Origin: Welwitschia mirabilis
Lineage: Eukaryota > Gnetophyta > Gnetopsida > Welwitschiales
Assembly (NCBI GenBank): GCA_051453625.1
Contig: JBOZIK010000001.1
Coordinates: 210,796,537-210,860,536 of the forward strand
DNA length: 64,000 nucleotides
Direction: 5' to 3'
The stretch's first letter is position 1, and each line of letters opens with the position of its first letter. Of the stretch, positions 46,100 to 57,989 are shown piece by piece. A program made the translations under genes and the position numbers. Under the pieces are notes generated by a model. The model made no database searches, was not told the DNA's origin, and saw only the letters and a list, made by a program, of their open reading frames with translations.

Positions 46100-47234
46100 T
46101 CTCCCCATTTTGACATCAATAACAAAAGAAAGAGAAAAACCACATAAGCAAAAATATAAACAAATAAAAAAGTTTAATCAAAATTCTCCTCTTCTTCTTC
46201 TTCCTCTTGAGATTTTTCTTTAAAATCTTCTTCTTCTTCTTCTTCTTCTTCTTCTTCCATGCATGTTGAGGTAGTGGCCTTTCCTAAAGTGTCAGCAATG
46301 TCATATTTAACTGCTATAAGGGCTTCCTTCATATGTCTGGTACAGGAATCAATCTATCTTAGATATAAAAGAGTCTCATAAGGAGAGTCTTCTGTAGAAA
46401 ATGATGATTTAGAAGACTTCTTAGGAGATGCAAAGATGTGCATGTGGGATAGTGTTGCATGTCCAATAGGTGCCATGGGTTAGAGGATTTTTGAAACTTA
46501 GAATGAAAAGATACATAAAAATGATGGCATAAATTTGTAATTAACACAGAGTAGGGTAAGGCTCTAGTCCTATGATACTCCAACTGAGAGACCATATTCT
46601 TTAATATCATGGCAAGAGCATTAATAGGATGCTCAGTCCCTATCAAATACATTAGATATGCTCTATAGCTGGAGGCATCATCACGATAACCCACTAAAGG
46701 CAAAAAGTTATAAGTAAAGATCAAATAAAGAAAACAATATTTAGATGTGAACAAGGAAGTGGAAATGGTATGTTTCTAAGATTGAGTCTTACCACAAATC
46801 TCCCTTGTAACTGCTAGCTTATCTTTCATGGAATCATGAAGAGGTCAAAACTCTTTATAGTCACCTCTAAGAAGATTATTAAGATTATAAATAAAGTTTA
46901 TAGTGATCCTCAGCCGTTTCCCAAAAATAAGGATTTCAAAAGTCCTTGAATCACAATCATAAGATGCATTGTAGTAAAACATATGAGTAAGAAAAGAATA
47001 AGTGAGACCAAAAACATCAAGGAAATAGTCAAAATCTTAATTTCTTAATAGCTAAATTACCTCTTTAAGCTCTCTAATCTCTGAAGTAGCCATACACCAT
47101 TTTTTATAAATAGGTTTTTTTTCAAACTTTTTTGAAAACTTCTCAACATCCTCCTTAGACATCGCTTAGTAGAAGTAAGAGGGATCTCTTACTAGAGTTT
47201 TCTTTACTCTTCTCCTTGAAGAACTTTTAGCCAT
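46100..47234 (-). pseudogene. Transposase_32-like (putative plant transposon protein) ORF in element B
   Basis: From an ATG at 47232-47234 (MAKSSSRRRVKKT) the minus strand runs with few stops through FSKKFEKKPIYKKWCMA, an FLTHMFYYNAS segment, RTFEILIFGKRLRI, then the open frame 46359-46754 with GTEHPINALAMILKNM and RALPYSVLITNLCHHFYVSF. This order and the LPYxxLIT core match the Transposase_32/putative plant transposon domain often found in plant retrotransposon ORFs. It ends in a long Lys run from the CTT microsatellite. The molecular role of the family is not established. Few breaks for its length suggest late decay. Confidence 0.65.
46193..46258. repeat. CTT microsatellite
   Basis: CTTCTT-type runs, partly within the C-terminal Lys-rich end of the Transposase_32-like ORF. 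Confidence 0.9.
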
Positions 47235-47639
47235 TTTAGCCTTTTTATAGGAGCTTGAAAGTAAGAATACCAAGAAAAATTGCTAAATCTAAGAGCAAAA
47301 CTCTAGATCTGGAAGGAAAAACTTTAGAACTAGAAGAGAAAAGATGCTAGAACACAATGAAAATGACTTGTCCATATCTTTATTCTATAAAGGATATAGA
47401 TTAGGCCTTTTTGAAGAAAGAAATTAAGTCCACTGGTGGTACTTCTACATTATGATCTGTTAGGTTTGATCGACTAGTTAAGCTTCTAGTTGACCCATCG
47501 AGACGTAGGTCTATAGTACAAGAAGAGATCTAGGTGACCAGGATTTCAGGATGATCAACCAAATACATCTGGTTAATCGAATCATGGATCTGGTCAACCA
47601 CCCTATAATTAGTTAGAAAATAGTGAGTTAACCCTCAGT

Positions 47640-48120
47640 TCATATTTATGATCAATAAAAATATTGTAGAAATGGATGCCACATTAGTATCTTTCAGAAA
47701 ACATTTAGTTCTAATGAAATTTAAACCAATTTTTTCATTTTCAATGTTCTAGTTAATATGATTTAACTGATCATTGCACAAATTTACATGAGCATCTATT
47801 CTATAAACACTATCTACTTGATTTGTTATAAGGACAACAATGTTTGATTTTATATGCATAATTTTACACTTCAATTTTTTAAAAACTATTTTGTAACCTT
47901 TGTCACATAACTAACTAATACTTAATAATTTATGCTTTAAACTGTTTACATATAATACATCATTAAGTTTAGATAACTTACCTCCTTCAATGCATTCGAT
48001 ACCTTCTATTCTTGTCTTTCTATTATTTTTAAAGATATTATCTTATCTATTAATACTTTTCAAGTATTAAAAATTTGATATTTCTCCTGTCATATGCCTT
48101 AAGCATCTATTATCTAAGTA
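47640..48120 (-). pseudogene. copia protease remnant, element B
   Basis: Minus strand near 48056-48110: YLDNRCLRHMTGEISNF, compared with YLDSGCSRHMTG; the catalytic Asp is kept but S-G is N-R. Downstream are IEGIECIEGGKLSKL, DVLYVNSLKHKLLS and LCDKGYKIVF, matching the PR body (DVLYVxxLKHNLLSISQLCDKG). After about 47640 recognisable coding sequence ends; the pre-IN, IN and RT that should follow are absent. Confidence 0.8.
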
Positions 48121-49480
48121 CTAGCTACTTACACTTAATCCTTTGAGAGCTATTTGTGAGAAAAGATTAGAGTTATCAGATTTGAGCAAATTGTACTTCA
48201 TTTCTATTTCTTCCTTCTCTTTAGTGAGGGACTTTACTACTTTATTTAGATCATTTATCCTTTTTGCTAATTTTTCACACTCCTCATATAGTTCATGACA
48301 CGTATCTTCTAGCTCATTCTGATTTTCATTAGTTATGTATAAGTCATTAGATTTTGATGTACTAGGTATGTTCTTGAGAAAAGGCATAATTGCCATGAAG
48401 GATAATCTTCTATTTCTATCTAATTATTAACCTGAACTGCTATCATCATCCTTGTCCTTATTATCCTATGTTACAATAAAAAAAGAATTCCTTAATTTCC
48501 TATTGTCTCTTTTGGTGTTTGGGCACTCATTTACCATATAAAAAATCCTTTGCAAGAGTACCATTAGATTTATTTACCTTTATCTTACTCCTTATTGTAT
48601 TTCAAATGACTTATTTTCAAGCTTCTACTTAGCTTACATTCCTTTTGTCTTCTATGTAAAAACTTCTTAAATCTTCTAGTTAGAAGAGCCACTTCATCAT
48701 CATTCAAGTCTTCATTCGAATTTTTAGATCTGTATTCTTCCTACATATATTTCAAGGTAATACCTTTCTTTTTATCTTTAGTAAATTTCAATTTATAAGT
48801 TTGTAAATTACCTTGGATCTCTTCTAATGCCATTGATGTTCTTACTTTCCTTAATAGCTGTAACCTTTGATTTAAATCTCTTTAATAGAGATTTTAGTAC
48901 CTTTTTAATTATATTTTCTTCATTCAACCGTTCTTCAAGACTTGCCATAGAGTTAACAATATCTATGAATCTTGAAAAGAACTCTTGTAAAGTCTCCTCC
49001 TCATCCATATGGATGTCTTCAAATCTAGAAATAAGCATTTGAATCTTGACTTTACTTTATGATTGAAGTTCCTTCATCTACTACCTAAAGAATATCTTAA
49101 GCATCTTTAGCATGATTACAATTTATCATACATTTAAACTCATCTGCATAGACTACACAAAATATTGCATTAACAGCACAAGCATTTGTGGTGGCTCTGG
49201 TTTTATCAGTGATAGTCCATTAATATTAGGATTAGGAAGCTAAAGTGACATTACCATTGACATTTGTTTTTGACAACATAGGTATAATATAATCCTTAAA
49301 GATAACTTGTTCTATATTTGCAACTAAGGATCTAAGAAAAATTCTCATTCTAGCTTTTCATACACATAGTTTGACCCATCAAACAAGGGTGAATGACCAA
49401 TGAAAAATATATTAGAAGGATTACTCATTATAGGATTCTAAAGTGTAGATCGGTTAAAATCTAAAAAAGGACTTAACTTA
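48121..49480 (-). pseudogene. Sirevirus-like gag, element B
   Basis: An open stretch (48808-49038) begins MLISRFEDIHMDEEETLQEF and continues FFSRFIDIVNSMASLEERL and IIKKVLKSLLKRFKSKVTAI, the copia UBN2 gag core. A 91-residue frame (48121-48396) with CHELYEECEKLAKRINDLNK and Leu/Lys/Glu heptads forms the coiled-coil C-terminal part seen in such gags. A clear CCHC knuckle was not found. Several stops separate the parts. Confidence 0.8.
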
Positions 49481-49492
49481 GCTCTAATATCA
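49481..49492 (-). promoter_or_regulatory. degenerate primer-binding site, element B
   Basis: The minus strand reads TGATATTAGAGC compared with TGGTATCAGAGC; two transitions. Confidence 0.85.
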
Positions 49493-49494
49493 AT

Positions 49495-51015
49495 TGATAG
49501 GATCAAAAACCTTAGAAGAGGAGGTGACTAGTTTATAAAGTAAATTAGCAAAAATAAACTTACGATATAATAAAAACTTGCTTAAAATAAATCACTAATA
49601 AACTCATATATAAAAAGATAAACTGAAAGGTATTTAGAAAAATGAAATTAATAAAAAGTATAAATTATCGACTAGATGCATGTAAGATTTATAGTGGTTT
49701 GGAAAACTTCCTACTCTACTCTCAATGATCAGCTTAGCATTAAGCCTAATCTAGATATTTATTACCTCATTTAGGTATTGCAAATTACCTGTAATCTTTA
49801 TACATGGACTTTTGCAAGCTAATTCTTAACCTTTCTAACAGACTTTTACAGGTAAGTTTCAACCTTTCAATGGACTTTTGCAGGCTAAGTCTCAACCTTT
49901 TATAATATAAGATAATAATGAAATAATGCTAAGATGCACATATATTACTCTTTCTTTAGTACAATGATTTTGATGAAGCTCTTCTCCTGTAAAAAATACA
50001 ATAGTATAGTAAAAGATCTGACCTTGAATATAAAGATATAATAAATGATGGATCATCCTTGGTCAGGAGTACAATGAAAAGATGCTATAGTAAATATCAC
50101 AAGAGTCAGTCCTTCAACTAAAAGTCAAAAAGTCTTTTTAGTTATCTCTCTCTTGGCTATTTGTATTAGAAGGCTTTTAGGATTTATTACAATTTAAAAT
50201 GTGATTCCAATGGCTATAAATGACTAAAAAATGGATATCTAATAAATACGTAATAGATAAAAAATTTTATTTCCATTTTAGCCGGTCGAGTCCTAAAGTC
50301 TGGTCGACCACTCCTGGTGCTGTAACTTACACAAGTTGCCCAAGTAAACTTTTTAGTCACCCCAATTTCTTACAGCTTCATGTCTAATTAACCCCTTAAG
50401 GTCTAGTAGATCCTTTAGGATCCATTCGACTTCAATCCAGTTACCTGCAATTTTGTCTAGCCATCTGCTACTCCTGATAAAAGTTCATTTCAATTTCATG
50501 CATTAGGTTTGGTTGATAACTTCATATATTCGATCGACCCATGATGATTGATTCAGGAGTACAATTTTTAGGTTCACAGATCTGATTAATCCTTTTATAG
50601 TTTTAATTAGCCCCTTAACATTAGTTTGGGGATATTACTCTCAAATTTATAAATTCAGTCGATCCCTTCATAGGTCTAGTCAACTCCTTAATATTTAGTT
50701 TAGTAATACTGGCTCTTTGGATCACAAGTCCAGTCGATCCCTTAGAAATCTAGTCGACCCCTCTAAATTCAGTTCAATTCTAAGAGCATGCTCTAGGTAT
50801 GGTCGACCCCTTGAAAGTTTAGTCGACTCCTCCAGAGGATAAGTGAGATTAATAGGTTTTTAGTGATGAGATTTTGACATTCATGACTTTAGCATCTAAC
50901 TTATGAGTGGTTAATATTTTTTGCATAAGATACACACAATTTGATACATAGAAAACATTAGTTTAGAATCAATTGGTAAAAATATAATCTAATAATATCC
51001 CCATAATCTAATAAC
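49495..51015 (-). repeat. 5' LTR of element B
   Basis: Colinear with 44114-45586. The outer end is extended: AATCTAATAA occurs at 50986-50995 and again near 51005-51014. The TSD supports 51015 as the true end. Confidence 0.85.
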
Positions 51016-51020
51016 ATGTT
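51016..51020. repeat. TSD of element B, right
   Basis: ATGTT, identical to the left copy. Confidence 0.8.
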
Positions 51021-52400
51021 AAAATGATTAAGAAACTATTCCCCTTGAATCCATGAAGAAGTCAATGGAAAGGATAGAAGAAAAAGTTTCACTTATAGTA
51101 ATGCACTTCTCCCTTAGTTACTAAAGAGAAATCTTCTCTAGAGGCTATAGAGTAAAATTCATGTCCTTCTCAACCAAAATCTCTACATGAGGAGTCTAAA
51201 ATAAAACAACAAAATGCTTATGTTAAAAAAAAAAAGAGAAAAAGCAAGAAAAAAAGAAGAGAAATAAAAGACGAAAGAGATGATTGGGGGTAACACGCCA
51301 CGAGGCTAGTACCATCAAGCAAATATAAAGGGTACATCCTCTTCATCTTCTAGTTCCACAAGCACAAGATGATTCATGAGAGCTTTGTTACATTTTTGAT
51401 GGGAAGACTAAATATATCTTAAAGCTTTTCTCATCTGCAAAACATCAAATGCCAAAATCCAGAGTTATTAAAAATATACTTAACAACAAGATTCCTTAAT
51501 AAAATCCATACCTCAAATGGAATAGGAAAAATACCTTGAGACATCTCTCTAAGGTTATAACTCTTGGAGCCTTTACCCTTTATAGATGAGTAAGAAAGAG
51601 AATGTAATAAAGAACAAGCAATAATTTCATGAGGAGATAAAACATAATAAGAATATACAAAAATAGTCCTAAATGGTAAGATTGTCTGGACCCATAGAAG
51701 CAAAATATAAACCTAATAAAATATGGCTATAGAAACACTTTTTTCTATCATCATTCATCTTTAAGCAAGTTAACTGGGAAGAGTAGAAGAATAAACAACC
51801 GAGGCCCAATCAAAAGAAACTCCATGAGTCAGAAAAAAAAAGTAAATTATATAGGTGGGGACCTCACTCACCCAATTATGAAGAAAGGCCTTACTAGCAA
51901 TTAACTCCCCATAATATAGAAAATATGGAGTGGTAAAATTAGTGGTAGAAATGTCATGGCATTGGATATCCACCTCCTATACATATACAAAGTCATCTAA
52001 GAAATTTGACAAGAAGTAATAAAACTCTTTATCAAAATGAGAGACTTCGAGAGAAACTCAATCACTTTCACTTATTCTAAAAACCACCCTAATGCTTTTC
52101 TCCAAAATCTAAATTGGGTCATGTCAAGGATGGGTAATGGTATTAGTATCTAGATTAAAAAAAAAATACAAAGAATCCAAGATAAAAAGAATAGTAAGAT
52201 GACAAATACAGAAGGATGAAAAGCCATAAAGATCTAAAAGATAGAAGGAGAAGATCCAAGAGAACCCTTGCTTTGAAGCACGTTATTGCATTTTCAACTC
52301 TGCAGACCTGACATTAATAGAATTCTAAGAAATAACAAGGCAAAGTTGGGAAGCCATACCTTAACTAAAGGAATAAGTGTGCTCACAAATGCTAGAAGGA
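51021..52400 (-). pseudogene. antisense ORF in gypsy leader, N-terminal part
   Basis: Minus-strand open stretches 51770-51973 (IQCHDISTTNFTTPYF, ELIASKAFLHNWVSEVPTYI, GVSFDWASVVYSS) and 51431-51703 (SYYVLSPHEIIACSLLHSLS, FPIPFEVWILLRNLVVKY) are protein-like. The likely continuation lies at 43080-44108, on the other side of element B. TATA-like TATAAATAG lies upstream on the minus strand at 52405-52413 and 52591-52599, so the ORF may once have had its own promoter. Family not recognised; relation to the Transposase_32-type ORFs is possible but unproven. Confidence 0.5.
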
Positions 52401-52590
52401 ACTTCTATTTATAGGAAAAAGCAGGTTGTAGAAGGACCTACATAAAAAGCAAGAAAAGAAAAAGAAAAAGATTAAAATAAAAAGAAGAAAAGAAAAAAAA
52501 ACAAGTAGAAGAGAAGAATAAATAAAGGAATTATCAATTTGACTATGAAGGCACACGATAAAAGAAGTAAAAAATGAGAGGACCATGCAA

Positions 52591-52600
52591 CTATTTATAC
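52591..52600 (-). promoter_or_regulatory. TATA-like box upstream of antisense ORF
   Basis: TATAAATAGT on the minus strand; another TATAAATAG at 52405-52413. Prediction from sequence only. Confidence 0.35.
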
Positions 52601-52734
52601 TAATAGACTAGAGTTTAACCTAATCCTAAAATAATAGTTAATCATAGTTAATTAAACTTTAGTTAAATATAAAACCAACTTTAATTAAATTTAAATAAAA
52701 AATCAAGGCCCTAAACTATAAATAAACAGAAGAC

Positions 52735-53730
52735 CGACATCGCACTCTAGAGGCCAACATCACACTTCTAGAAGACCAATATTATACTCCTATAGGCTAG
52801 CGTTGCACTTTGGATATTAACATCGCACTCCTAGAAGGCTATCGTCGTACTCTTAGATGGCTAATGTCACACTCCTAAAAGGCTAGAGCCAATGTTGCAA
52901 TTTGAAGACCAATGTTACACTCCTAAAAGGCTTATGTCATACTCTCTAATGGATGACATCAAACTTTAGAGATTGATGTCACACTTCTAGAAGGTCAACA
53001 TTACACTCTTAAAGGCCGACATCGCACTCTAGAGATTGACGTCATAATCCTAGAAGGTCAACTTCACAATTATAGATGGACAACGTCATACTTCAGTGAC
53101 CAACATCACATTTCTAGATGGCCAGTGTCATAATTTAATAGCTGAATCAAAGGCCTACATCAGACTTGAATGCCTGATGTCACACTTGAGTAGTTAACAT
53201 CACACTTGAATGGCTGACATCACACTTGATCTCGCCAGACTTAACATAGTACTTCAAAGCCCCTTAAAGCCTAACATCACACTTGAGTGTTCGATGTTGC
53301 ACTTGGATGGCCAACATCACACTTTGATACTTGACATTTCACTTGTCCTCCGGAGGCCTAGATTTCATCATTTTTCAAAGAAACCACCTATTCTGCCCAT
53401 CTATCCAAGGAAGGACGACATCAAACTTAAGTGGTTGACATCATACTTGGTTAGTCGATGTTGCACTTGATGGATCGACATTGCATTTGGTGTCCTAACA
53501 TCACACTTGGGTATCAAATGTCACACTTTCCATCCATAAGCCTAGAATCATCCATCGTCTCTCCAAAATTACCTATTTCACTCACTGGTATAAGAGATCC
53601 AACATTGCACTTGATGGTTTGATGTCACACTTGATGACCCGATATTACACTTAAAGGCCTGATGTTACACTCAGTATGCATAATTGCTTGATATTACACT
53701 TGAGTTCTTGACACCATTCCTAGATGCCTG
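52735..53730. repeat. minisatellite of about 20-24 bp, leader of element E1
   Basis: Dozens of units like GACATCACACTTGAATGGCT, mostly 20 bp, longer (22-24 bp) at the left. Near 53345-53410 and 53535-53595 blocks of units are separated by related spacers of about 65-70 bp (GGCCTAGATTTCATC and AGCCTAGAATCATCC). The same monomer, in the same sense relative to transcription, fills the leader of element E2. Confidence 0.9.
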
Positions 53731-54239
53731 ATAATACATAGATTCCCATTAATAGTTCTTAATCACATCAGTAAATTTATTATGGTAACTACTAGTAACT
53801 ATTTTCTCTAATCATTTTCTTAACTACCAAGTAGTTACAAGTTTCCAACTTCCACCATCAAGCCTATAACAAGGTGACACCATCATAGAAGAATAGGGAG
53901 GAGAGTAAGAGGACACTTGTAGAATCAGGCAAAGATGTGTGAGTTCAGGAGGACATCGAACCCACTGGTATATCATGGAACACAGGGTCAATAAGTGAAT
54001 TGATGCACTTAAATGCCATATTGATAATATTTTCTCATAAAATGAATAGTTATCCAATAGGCTTGATAGCCTTCTTTCTCACCTGGAAGAAAGACCTATA
54101 GAACTCAATTAGAGGGCAATTCTAAAACTATCTTCTACATCAGGACACAATACTTCTATAGTTGATGTTAAACTCCAAAACATTCAAATGAGATTATTAA
54201 ACATGGAGGCTAATCTTTAAGCTTTCCTAACTAATAGAT

Positions 54240-54723
54240 CCAACCATTCCAACATTGAACAATAAGAAGGATAAGAACTTGCAAGGATGATGTGTTTAAA
54301 AACTTATGAAGGCAAAGCTGGAATAAGTGAAGAAGCCATATCATGAATTCAACAAGCAAAGAACTATTTCAAACTTTGATATATACCTTCAAAAAATTAT
54401 TATGTATATGCTACTGCATTTTTTGCAAGAAATACATAAGAACAGTGGTTCAGGTACTAACAGAAACACCTGCACAAGATACCATGAGATACTTTTATTA
54501 CAGAATTCAAAAAGAAGTTCATTCCAAAAGACTTTATTAAAGATTTAATGGTGGAATTCCAATGCCTACGCTTGCATAAACATTCATTAGATGAACACTA
54601 GAAATAATTTCAGTGTCTTATAAAGTACCAAAAGAATTTTTCATAAAAGCAACTGATTAGTAGCTTTATTGAAAATTTACCATCCAAACTTCAAAGTGTC
54701 ATCCACACTTTGGAAATCAAGTT
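54240..54723 (+). pseudogene. gypsy gag remnant, element E1
   Basis: The plus strand encodes FKKKFIPKDFIKDLMVEFQC, LRLHKHSLDEH and later FIENLPSKLQSVIHTLEIK. This matches the retrotransposon gag domain (FxxxFxPxxxxxxxxxEFxxLxQ, then FIxGLxPxLQ). Frameshifts split it, and the 144-N gap (54724-54867) follows where the zinc knuckle would be. Element E2 has the same gag segment (FIEDQMVEFQCL) on the minus strand. Confidence 0.75.
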
Positions 54724-54867
54724 NNNNNNNNNNNNNNNNNNNNNNNNNNNNNNNNNNNNNNNNNNNNNNNNNNNNNNNNNNNNNNNNNNNNNNNNNNNNN
54801 NNNNNNNNNNNNNNNNNNNNNNNNNNNNNNNNNNNNNNNNNNNNNNNNNNNNNNNNNNNNNNNNNNN
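54724..54867. other. assembly gap (144 N)
   Basis: N run between gag and protease of E1. Its flanks are not obviously duplicated. Confidence 1.
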
Positions 54868-55059
54868 TGAGTATTACAAAAGAGGGTACATTACTATAAA
54901 ACATCCTTCCATAGCACGACCATTAAATGTTCCTCCATAAAATTGGCCTCAAGCTCTTCAAAATCAATCTATTCCACCTTAAAGAGTTTATGTGTCATTT
55001 AAATAGTTGTGATTCATAATCAATACTCCATCTTAGAGTTATGTGGTCAAATTTTATTT

Positions 55060-55330
55060 TTTGTTGTTTCATTCTTAGCCGATAGTGATGCACCACATAA
55101 TTTTATTTCACCATCTTTATTTTACAAATTAAATATCACCCCTTTTAAAGAACAACAGTCCACCATAGAAGTTATAAGGGATAATGTTCTTTTACAAGAT
55201 GGGCTTTCATTACTTTTACCATTCATGACTTACAATTTAGGGATAAGTTTTAGGTTTTTCAAATTGGAGAATACCATGCCATTTTAGGAATCCCTTTCTT
55301 AGTTAGATATAATGTTTGGATTAACTTCTA
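55060..55330 (+). pseudogene. gypsy aspartic protease remnant, element E1
   Basis: Plus strand: FLADSDAPHNFISPSLFYKL, matching the gypsy protease VLIDSGATHNFIS with the active site D-S-G read as D-S-D. ITPFKEQQSTIEVIRDN follows. In the next frame, HAILGIPFLVRYN matches the ILGMxWLxxxxP flap segment. One frameshift near 55280. No RT was found after it. Confidence 0.8.
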
Positions 55331-55449
55331 CTATAAAACATTGTGACCATTTCATTCATTTGGGGAATGAATTTTTAAAGAGGAGAAGAAGAGTAAGGAG
55401 ATCTTTTTAACCTTACCTAAATAAAAAAAAAAGTCTTTCATAGACATTC

Positions 55450-57174
55450 ACTAAGATTCTAATAACAGTTATAACTCATATTAATAAGCAAGAAAATTTG
55501 AACATAAAAATTTATCAACCTAATTTTCATATGAAAAACAATTTTCCTTGGAAAGTGTATTGCTTGAAGTCATTTAACATGGATGTGATTAAGTAATTAA
55601 AACATTGCAATCCATTGTACAAAAAATATACATCAATCTAAAATTAAAATATAACACTTGAAAAGCTATATTTCTCACATTGACATAGTAAACCATTTGA
55701 CTTTATCAATATTTTCACAAAATTACAATATAACTAACTCGAAAGATAACTCTTGACTTATCATGAAATGAGTTATAAAAACATTAAAACATCTAAATTA
55801 GGTTTGAAATCAACATGTAATTGATAAAACTAGCATGTAAACATTTATGAAATCAAAGTGATACTTAGTTAGTTTCAAGCTATTTTGACCAAAAGAAAGA
55901 GAAAAAGGAAGAAGAGAGAGAAAAGAGGAAGAGAGAATTCTAAAGAATGGACTTAGAAAATCTCGCAATCTTTAAAATAATTAGAATATATCCTAAAATA
56001 AGTTTTTAGAATCAAACATGCAAGATCAAGTAGAATCTATTGACACTAATAGAAATAGTTCATTTAGAAAAACTACAAAAATTATAGTCAACCTTACTTT
56101 AATTAAGAATATTAAGAAAATTTTAAAACTTGAGAAAAAATGGGTTTTATACTCTAAAATTAATTAAAAGATACTAGAGGATAAATATTTAAATTTTAGA
56201 AAACACATCAATGATGATAAAGAAATTCACTTTGCAAAATTGAGAAAATTAAGATTTAATAGTTTAAAAATATTTCTAAGTAAAACTACAACTTTAACTA
56301 TAAATTGCTGAAAATGAGATTTTAGAGGCTGAATTTGTGTTACAACTAATTAAAGATTAAAGTTTCTAAATTATAAGAGAAAGTTATCAACAAAATTTTA
56401 GAACCATTAGAACTACAAAAAAAAGCATTATGGCCAAAACAAGCACTAAAATTCAATATTCTACTTTGATTTTGAAAGAGAAGAAAGAAAAGAGAATAAT
56501 TTATATAAAGAGAAATAATTTTAATGTCATAAAAATATAAATAACATATTTACAAGCCAATCTGTTTCTATTAGAAAGAAGAAAATAACAATTCATCATC
56601 ATTTGCCTTAGAAAAAATGTGCAATTATGAGTAAACGAACTAGAAAAATGAGAGAAATGAGGAAAAAAGAAAGAAAAGAAATAAAACACATCATTTCTTT
56701 GATGTAGAGTCATAAAAAATGCAAAATTTTAGATCTCTATGATAGGTACTAAATGTATAACAATTTAATTAGCACTAATTATGGAACATGCTATAAAAAG
56801 TCTAACCTAATTAAAAGAAAATCATAATACAAATACATAAATCAAGTAATAGAAAACATAAAACATAAGGAAAATAACACTTATTAGTTTTAAATGAATA
56901 GATATCCTTTTTTATTAGTATTTAATCCAAGTGCTTATAATATTTGATATCTTATCCTCCTCTTGCACCAGCCAATCAAGTGCACTTCATCACCCTTATA
57001 ATGTCCCATAGATGGATGAAAATGAAAGGAAAAAAATTACAAAAAATGGAATGTAAAAGGGTTTAGGAGTTTAAAAATGATTTATGTAATAAGAAAGGAT
57101 CTGAGTAAAGAATATAGAAGGCTTCCAAAGTTGATATAAAGAGATAATCAAATTAGAAGGGAAGAAATATGAGA
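55450..57174. other. AT-rich DNA with purine-rich tracts, no recognised gene
   Basis: No RT, IN or other domain was seen. A/G-rich tracts occur at 55890-55935, 56470-56500 and 56640-56690. Short frames look like chance. Confidence 0.5.
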
Positions 57175-57179
57175 GAAAT

Positions 57180-57581
57180 TGTAATGTTTCATTTTACTAT
57201 TTTCTAGATTATTTTACATAAACAGGAACATATAAATATTATTCAAAGATTAATAATAAGGAATAATTTTAGAAAAGGTGGACTTTATTTTTAACAGTAA
57301 TAGATTACATTCCTTATCATTAGCCAATAGCCTTGGATAAAGGTAAAGATGTGGACTAGATCTAAATCCCCCTCCTCGGATCCTTGGGAATTAGTCAAGA
57401 TTGTCATCAATTACATCCATCTAGTTTATCCACTTGTACCTAATGCCATAGGCTTTCATAGCATAAATTAAAGAGCATAGTTTTACATCTTTTTATCCCA
57501 TTCATTCATAATAGCTCATTAGTTATGCTCATTTAGCACCTTAACACACTTCTTTACAAATAGTGAACTTGAAACATTACA
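57180..57581 (-). repeat. 3' LTR of element E2 (402 bp)
   Basis: Ends are perfect 11-bp inverted repeats, TGTAATGTTTC...GAAACATTACA. Colinear with 60755-61152. Confidence 0.9.
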
Positions 57582-57596
57582 TTCCCTCCTCCTTAT
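57582..57596 (-). promoter_or_regulatory. polypurine tract of element E2
   Basis: The minus strand reads AAGGAGGAGGGAA directly before the LTR start. Confidence 0.85.
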
Positions 57597-57989
57597 GTAT
57601 CGTTCTCCTTCTGAAACATGACTTCTCCTCTTTTGGCATCATTCATGAAGGTTCATTCAGATTATTTTATGTATTATCTACAAAACATAAGAGAAGAAAA
57701 AATATTATACATTAAGGAATACACTAACAAGTGGAAAAATAACATATCATATTTTATTAAAACATTTGAAAAGATTCTCCTATATGTACTCCTTGTTTTT
57801 CCAAGTTCATTAATTATAATGGGTCCATTGGACAAGTACTTCTTTTAAATTATTATTTCTTAATTATTTAGTTTTAGTATTAAAACCTTTTTAAGATAGA
57901 TTTATCTACTTAGGAGTTGTGGTGCTCATTCCATCAAGTATCTTACCCTTGAAGATAGTGTATTGTCTTTTGGTAGGAATCTTTAGTTG

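Larger units (their letters stand above)
44114..51015 (-). mobile_element. Sirevirus-like Ty1/copia element B, lacking IN and RT
   Basis: LTRs at 44114-45586 and 49495-51015, degenerate PBS, a well-preserved PPT, gag (48121-49480), PR (47640-48120) and a Transposase_32-like ORF (46100-47234) in the usual pol-to-3'-LTR position. No IN or RT motif was found between PR and that ORF. A perfect ATGTT TSD shows insertion into the antisense ORF of element E1. It needed other elements' enzymes to move. LTR decay is similar to other elements here. Confidence 0.88.
42469..55450 (+). mobile_element. Ty3/gypsy element E1 with long leader; 3' part missing
   Basis: From left to right: 5' LTR (42469-42853, first bases in the gap), PBS, a leader with an antisense ORF and a 1-kb minisatellite (52735-53730), gag (54240-54723) and protease (55060-55330). 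RT, IN and a 3' LTR were not found downstream. The LTR, PBS context (AAATGGTAAATTACTA after the PBS), minisatellite and gag all match element E2 at 57180-61152, so they are one family. Element B (44114-51015) is inserted in the leader. Confidence 0.75.

Noticed and set aside
50995-50999. ATATC as the right TSD of element B with the LTR ending at 50994
   Set aside because: It matches the left ATGTT at only three of five bases, while ATGTT at 51016-51020 matches perfectly.
52735-53730. CRISPR-like array
   Set aside because: Units are imperfect, about 20 bp and mostly head-to-tail without unique spacers; eukaryotic retrotransposon leader, so a minisatellite.
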